The notes below the pieces were generated by a model. That model ran no database searches. It saw nothing but the letters and a program-made list of their open reading frames with translations, and was not told the origin of the DNA. A stretch of DNA of 64,000 nucleotides from Clostridia bacterium (lineage in GTDB: Bacteria; Bacillota; Clostridia; Acetivibrionales; DSM-2933): NCBI GenBank assembly GCA_026418275.1, contig JAOABQ010000028.1, positions 1-64,000 on the forward strand. Direction: 5' to 3'. Positions within the stretch are counted from its first letter, which is position 1. Every line of letters begins with the position of its first letter. This document shows, one piece after another, positions 59,667 to 64,000 of the stretch. Position numbers and translations under genes: made by a program.

Positions 59667-60626
59667 TCAGCAAACCCGGTTTCTTTTTTCCCCTTTTAGA
59701 AATGCATCAATATTCTGTTGAACCTCTTCTATAAGTGTTTTTCTAGCCTCCAGGCCTGCCCAGGCAATATGTGGCGTAATAAAGAGTTTATGACTGTTTT
59801 TAATTCCAAGAAGCGGATTATTTACCTTGACAGGTTCGCTTTCCAATACATCTAAAGCGGCTCCGGCGATTACGTTTTCATCTAAAGCCTTAGCCAGGCC
59901 TTCCTCATTCACGATCCCGCCTCTGCCCAAATTTAATAGAATGGCATGAGACTTCATATTTTTTAATGCTTCATAAGTGATTAAGTTTTTTGTTTGGGTA
60001 TTTAACGGAGCGTGAATGGATATTATATCCGATTCCTTAAGAAGTTCATCAAGGGCTGCCCGTTTGTAGTCGGGATTGTTATTTTTTCCGGAAGTAGAGT
60101 AGTATACAACATTGCTTCCAAAGGATTTTGCTATACCTGCAACAGTCCGGCCGATTTCACCTAAGCCTATAATACCCCAGGTTTTATTACGAATCTCCCA
60201 AAAGGGTTTATCCAGGTGGGTAAAAATATCACTTTTTGCGTATTCTCCGGATTTAACATGCCGGTCATAATAGGAAAGGCTTTCAATCAGATAAAAAAGC
60301 ATAGCAAATGTGTGCTGGGCAACGCTGTGGGTTGAGTATCCGGCCACATTGGTTACCGCGATATTTTTGGACTTGGTATATTCCAAATCCACGTTGTTTG
60401 TACCGGTAGCTGTAATACAGATCAGTTTTATATCGGGGGCAAATTCCAAGTTGGATTGGTTTAATACTACCTTGTTGGTAATGATGATATCCTGACTCTT
60501 TATTCTATCCACTACTTCATCAGGATTTGTAGTCTGGTAGATTGTTACTTGTCCCAGTTTTTCAAATAAGGATAGATCAATATCAGGCCCCAATGTTTTT
60601 GCATCTAAAATACAAAGCTTATGCAT
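59667..60626 (-). CDS. D-2-hydroxyacid dehydrogenase
   Basis: 319 residues starting at ATG 60626. The NAD-binding GLGEIGRTVAGIAKS sits near residue 155, and catalytic residues occur as Arg in NLGRGGIVNEEGL, Glu in DVLESEPV and His in TPHIAWAGLEA. The N-terminal domain has ITNKVVLNQ and ITATGTNNVD. It resembles glycerate/hydroxypyruvate or related 2-hydroxyacid dehydrogenases of the D-isomer family. The exact substrate cannot be read from sequence. The 338-bp region upstream holds only the terminator of the kinase gene. Confidence 0.88.
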   Translation of the reverse strand: MHKLCILDAKTLGPDIDLSLFEKLGQVTIYQTTNPDEVVDRIKSQDIIITNKVVLNQSNLEFAPDIKLICITATGTNNVDLEYTKSKNIAVTNVAGYSTHSVAQHTFAMLFYLIESLSYYDRHVKSGEYAKSDIFTHLDKPFWEIRNKTWGIIGLGEIGRTVAGIAKSFGSNVVYYSTSGKNNNPDYKRAALDELLKESDIISIHAPLNTQTKNLITYEALKNMKSHAILLNLGRGGIVNEEGLAKALDENVIAGAALDVLESEPVKVNNPLLGIKNSHKLFITPHIAWAGLEARKTLIEEVQQNIDAFLKGEKRNRVC

Positions 60627-60904
60627 TTTATCACGTCCATTCTTTCATAATAAATTCTATTTTGTGAGACACCTTGTTCATATAGATTAACGAACTGCAA
60701 AAGTAAAAATTCAATTTCTGAAAGACTGTATAGACCAGGTATTTCATCTCACGAACTTTACAATGTTTATACTTCGCAAGCTATAGTATGCAGTTTTTAA
60801 TGCTTTACTATTAAGCCTATTATATATAAAGCTTGGCCAAAGCTTCAAGTATCATTTTATTGATTGAGTAAATTTGTTTTGTTTGAGGCGGGATATTAAG
60901 AGTA

Positions 60905-60939
60905 AAGCCCGAAAGGGATTTTGAACCGCCCTCGGGCTT
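60905..60939 (-). terminator. terminator after the GAF histidine kinase
   Basis: AAGCCCGA and TCGGGCTT form a stem; on the minus strand a T-rich tail follows. It lies just beyond the stop at 60965. Confidence 0.6.
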
Positions 60940-60964
60940 ATTGAACGTACTTGTATATTCAGTG

Positions 60965-62689
60965 TCACTTATCAGGGTTGTTATGCGATAGGGGAACTCG
61001 GATCATAAGACTTGTCCCGTTTCCGGGAGAAGACTTTATCTCCAAACTTCCTTTAATAATTTCTATCCTTTCCCGGATTCCTTCAAGTCCAAAGCCGCCA
61101 TCTAATTTGTGTGGTTTTTTAACCGCCAGTTCTGAAGTGTCGAAGCCTTTGCCGTCATCAGAAATAATCAGTGTAAGGCTGGTATCTGCTGCGGCAAAGT
61201 CTACCAGGACATTTTGTGCGGCGGCATGCTTGTAAATGTTCGAAAGCGCTTCCTGGACAATTCTATAGATGGTAGATGACATATAGTATTCAATGAGTGA
61301 ATCGTTTCCGGAAACTACGAATTTTACCTTCAAACCGGTATTGTTCTCGTAAATGCTAAAATGGTTTTCGAGGGCTTTCATGAGGCCGTCTTCCAGATAA
61401 GAGGGCTTTAAGTCATAAATGATGGTTCTGATTTCCTTTGCGGCAGCGCGTATATTGGTATTGAGCTCATCGATCCCGGCAAGTGTTTTTGCTGTATCGC
61501 CGATTTGCATGAATTTCTTCAGCAGCTCTACTTTCAAAGAAAGGTTTACAACTGACTGGGCAGGTCCATCGTGAATTTCTCTGGCGATTCTTTTGCGCTC
61601 TTCTTCATGGGCTTTTAAAATCTGCCTGCTCAAAAAGTCCAGTTGACTATTTTGTTCTTTATAGTTTTCCAAAAGATTTTGCATATCTCTGTACAAAATG
61701 GTGTTCTCAAGTGCCACAGCAGCTTGGCCGGCAAGGGAATTCATAATAAGCTCATCCGTATAGGTATAAGGGACAACCTGATCATTTAGATCCTTACTTG
61801 AAAAGTCCAGTTTAGCCTCTTTATGCTTCTTTTTATTAATTAACTGGATTACACCCATCACATTGTTTTCGTGATCTTTCATCGGAATGGACAGGATGGA
61901 TTTGGTAATATACCCTGTTTGGGAATCAAACCGGCTGTCATGATGGTAATCTAAAGTAGTAGGAAGATGGTAGGCATCATCAATTCTGACCGGTTTTCCG
62001 GTAATGACCGTATGACCCGATATGCTTTCCCGGGTAATGGGAGAGGTTGAAGCTTGCAAGCTTACCTCGATGCTGCTGTTTTTGGAAATCACAAAGCTCA
62101 AAAGTTTATTCCGGTATGCGCTGTTTTTAATGGAAGACCACCTGCCGTTTTCACTGTCAATGACAAGATAGATGGTTGCAGCATCAGAGGATGTCATATT
62201 CATGCTGCTGCTTACGATCATCTCTAAAAGCTTGACCCGGTCTTTTTCCAAGGTAAGGGATTTACCGATTTCGTAGAATTCTCTAACTTCATTTTGCAGG
62301 AGTGAGACTCGGTTTTTAGCCGATATTTCATTGTTCAACCGATTAAAAAAGAATCCCTCATTGAAGGAATTTGTATTGATAAAGTCGAATATATCATTAT
62401 ATTTATCCAGATATGGAATGTTTTCATGGTAAAAGGAAATAAGGATAAGGCTGTGGCCATTCAAGGTTTCTTGCAATTGTTTTGATACCTCATCTAAAAC
62501 GCTAAACTCAACGAACACAATGAGAAGGTATTTTGCATTGCAATAGGGCAAATATTTTTGGTGGAACTCTTCCGGAACATAAGGTCCCTTAAGAATTTCC
62601 GGAGAGCCCATATATTTATTTAATGTCTCATAAAACTTGCCATAATGATTTGATGTGTTTTGAACTACCAATACTTTTTCAATAAGCAT
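60965..62689 (-). CDS. soluble GAF sensor histidine kinase (HisKA_3)
   Basis: 574 residues starting at ATG 62689 behind GCGAGGTG. No membrane helix. An N-terminal ~140-residue region resembles an atypical receiver or sensor fold. A GAF domain lies at about 150-320 (LLEMIVSSSMNMTSSDAATIYLV, GVIQLINKKKHKE). The HisKA_3 dimer helix has EERKRIAREIHDGPAQSVVNL, and the ATP domain ISDDGKGFD and GFGLEGIRERI. It is the NarL-partner class of kinase and could phosphorylate the regulator encoded at 56285. Confidence 0.92.
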   Translation of the reverse strand: MLIEKVLVVQNTSNHYGKFYETLNKYMGSPEILKGPYVPEEFHQKYLPYCNAKYLLIVFVEFSVLDEVSKQLQETLNGHSLILISFYHENIPYLDKYNDIFDFINTNSFNEGFFFNRLNNEISAKNRVSLLQNEVREFYEIGKSLTLEKDRVKLLEMIVSSSMNMTSSDAATIYLVIDSENGRWSSIKNSAYRNKLLSFVISKNSSIEVSLQASTSPITRESISGHTVITGKPVRIDDAYHLPTTLDYHHDSRFDSQTGYITKSILSIPMKDHENNVMGVIQLINKKKHKEAKLDFSSKDLNDQVVPYTYTDELIMNSLAGQAAVALENTILYRDMQNLLENYKEQNSQLDFLSRQILKAHEEERKRIAREIHDGPAQSVVNLSLKVELLKKFMQIGDTAKTLAGIDELNTNIRAAAKEIRTIIYDLKPSYLEDGLMKALENHFSIYENNTGLKVKFVVSGNDSLIEYYMSSTIYRIVQEALSNIYKHAAAQNVLVDFAAADTSLTLIISDDGKGFDTSELAVKKPHKLDGGFGLEGIRERIEIIKGSLEIKSSPGNGTSLMIRVPLSHNNPDK

Positions 62690-62933
62690 TCAATTACACC
62701 TCGCGGATCGCTAAAAAAATTGTTACTGCTTTGGAATGTAAACATTGGGTCCAAATCTACCGGCGAGCATCATAAGCATTTTTCCTTAAGAAGAGCAATC
62801 ACATTTTTAATGCAGACTGTAAAACAAATCCAATTAAATAACCTTGAAAAGTTTTAATGCTTTTTCGAATAACTATATATAGTATACATCAGATTTGAAT
62901 TTGTTTCAAATATGAGAATGAAGGATGATTTAG

Positions 62934-64000
62934 ATGATTTGTTTTAATTGTGGGGTTAAACTAGCGGGTAACGAGTATAAAGAGTGCCAGGTATGTGGTG
63001 TGAAGCTTGCAGGGGTCTGTACTTCCTGTCAGCATCCCAATCCGAGGATGGGAAAATTTTGTTTTTACTGCGGCTCCAAATTGACTGTCGCCGAAGAAAG
63101 TTCGGTTCAAAATTTTGATACCCTGTCTGAAGCGAGGAGAAAGGTTGCGGTGATTTTTGCGGATGTTTCCGGATTTACTGCCCTTTCTGAAAAAATGGAT
63201 CCGGAAGAAGTCCGGGAAATTATTAACGAATGTTTTCATTATATTACCAAACCCGTATATGAACTGGAGGGTACCATTGATAAATATATGGGAGATTGCG
63301 TAATGATTTTATTTGGTGCCAAGTACGCCCACAGTGACGATGCCAAGAGGGCTGTAATTTGTGCAATAAGGATGCTTGAACTTGTCCGGGAGTTTTCGGA
63401 GGAGCGGCTTTCTAAAAAAGGATATTCCCTAACCCTGTCTATCGGAATAAATTATGGACTTGTTGTTACCGGAAGCGTAGGCAACTATTTTGACCGGGAT
63501 TATACGGTCATGGGGGACATTGTAAATACCGCTCAAAGGCTCCAGTCCAATGCACAAAAAGGAACCATCCTGGTTTCCGAATCGGTTTTTTTTGAGACAA
63601 ACGATCTCATCCATTATTCGGATGCCCGGGAAATTGCGGTAAAAAACAAGGAAAAGCCGGTCAGATGTTATTCACCGGTTCATTTAGGATATGAGTATTC
63701 TTTTGAAAAAAATATGCTTTTCGTGGAAAGGGATGAAGAAATTTTAAATCTTCATTCAGCCTATAATCACGCTATGAACACAGGGGCCCGGTATCTTACG
63801 GTTACCGGGGAGGCTGGGATCGGAAAAACCCGGCTGTTAAAGGAATTTTTTTTAAAACTGGATAACGGTATAAAAAAAGTATGGGTAGATTTGGGGCCTG
63901 TATCCCAAAACAGGGCCTATTATATGATTTCCAATATCTTAATGGGGATTATGAATATTAATATGGAGGATGGCAAAAGGGTAAAACAAAACCGGCTGCT
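62934..64000 (+). CDS. double zinc-ribbon class III nucleotidyl cyclase/P-loop protein (5' part)
   Basis: The frame is open from ATG 62934 (AAGGATG upstream) to the window end, giving about 355 residues of a longer protein. Eight cysteines in four CxxC pairs (residues 3/6, 18/21, 29/32, 43/46) form two zinc ribbons. A class III cyclase domain follows from about 65: FADVSGFT and KYMGDCVMILFG (metal Asps), VMGDIVNTAQRL (Asn/Arg of the transition-state pair). A P-loop GEAGIGKTRLL appears at about 285. This is the layout of multi-domain adenylate/guanylate cyclases with AAA/TPR parts. The catalytic residues look intact; the product (cAMP or cGMP) is uncertain. Confidence 0.9.
   Translation, partial: MICFNCGVKLAGNEYKECQVCGVKLAGVCTSCQHPNPRMGKFCFYCGSKLTVAEESSVQNFDTLSEARRKVAVIFADVSGFTALSEKMDPEEVREIINECFHYITKPVYELEGTIDKYMGDCVMILFGAKYAHSDDAKRAVICAIRMLELVREFSEERLSKKGYSLTLSIGINYGLVVTGSVGNYFDRDYTVMGDIVNTAQRLQSNAQKGTILVSESVFFETNDLIHYSDAREIAVKNKEKPVRCYSPVHLGYEYSFEKNMLFVERDEEILNLHSAYNHAMNTGARYLTVTGEAGIGKTRLLKEFFLKLDNGIKKVWVDLGPVSQNRAYYMISNILMGIMNINMEDGKRVKQNRL

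Overview
The window looks like chromosome from a spore-forming, low-GC Clostridia-type Bacillota. The evidence is a spoIIID gene with an mreB/mbl homolog upstream, strong AGGAGG-type ribosome sites with frequent TTG starts, several secreted proteins with copper-amine-oxidase-N ('stalk') domains, a YesM/YesN sensor-regulator pair, and many intergenic hairpin terminators. I cannot name the genus. No rRNA, tRNA or CRISPR array was recognised.

Layout. 1-2.6 kb: the cut-off start of a response regulator, a decayed serine-recombinase tail, a SUKH-like orphan immunity gene and a secreted tandem isochorismatase-like protein. 2.9-5.7 kb: a membrane protein, then (minus strand) an ECF sigma factor, a 68-residue Cys-containing protein and an anti-sigma factor whose outer part resembles the SecD P1 head. 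6-16 kb: a membrane-anchored alpha/beta hydrolase and a group of secreted surface proteins, including a 1760-residue alpha-2-macroglobulin-like protein without the thioester. 16-19.5 kb: RDD protein, metallophosphoesterase, flavoprotein, zinc ribbon, and a gene remnant abutting a repeat. 19.8-23.4 kb: AAA ATPase, PspA and a membrane coiled-coil protein, a likely membrane-maintenance module. 23.9-27.5 kb: FapA-like and GAF-repeat proteins.

27.7-35.2 kb holds the most striking block, a compact minus-strand operon: pentapeptide-repeat protein, transglutaminase-like/amidase fusion, Imm11-like protein, PAAR-like DUF4280 protein, VgrG, HNH-type toxin, SUKH immunity protein, second VgrG. It has the spike, cargo and immunity parts of a contractile injection system, but no sheath, tube, baseplate or ClpV-like ATPase in the window.

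35.5-52.5 kb is mostly housekeeping: YhaO/YhaN-like nuclease pair, NlpC/P60 lipoprotein, MGDG-synthase-type glycosyltransferase, stalk protein, Mbl, SpoIIID, HMA protein, DUF1638, DusB, amidase, PilM, acyl-CoA thioesterase. 52.5-64 kb is signalling: YesN/YesM, a NarL-type regulator, a GGDEF response regulator with membrane and HEAT-repeat partners, a dehydrogenase, a GAF histidine kinase, and the start of a zinc-ribbon class III cyclase/P-loop protein.

A roughly 105-bp repeat with two internal inverted repeats occurs at about 19.24, 23.65 and 46.57 kb. It flanks the AAA-PspA region and sits in the long mbl-spoIIID gap.
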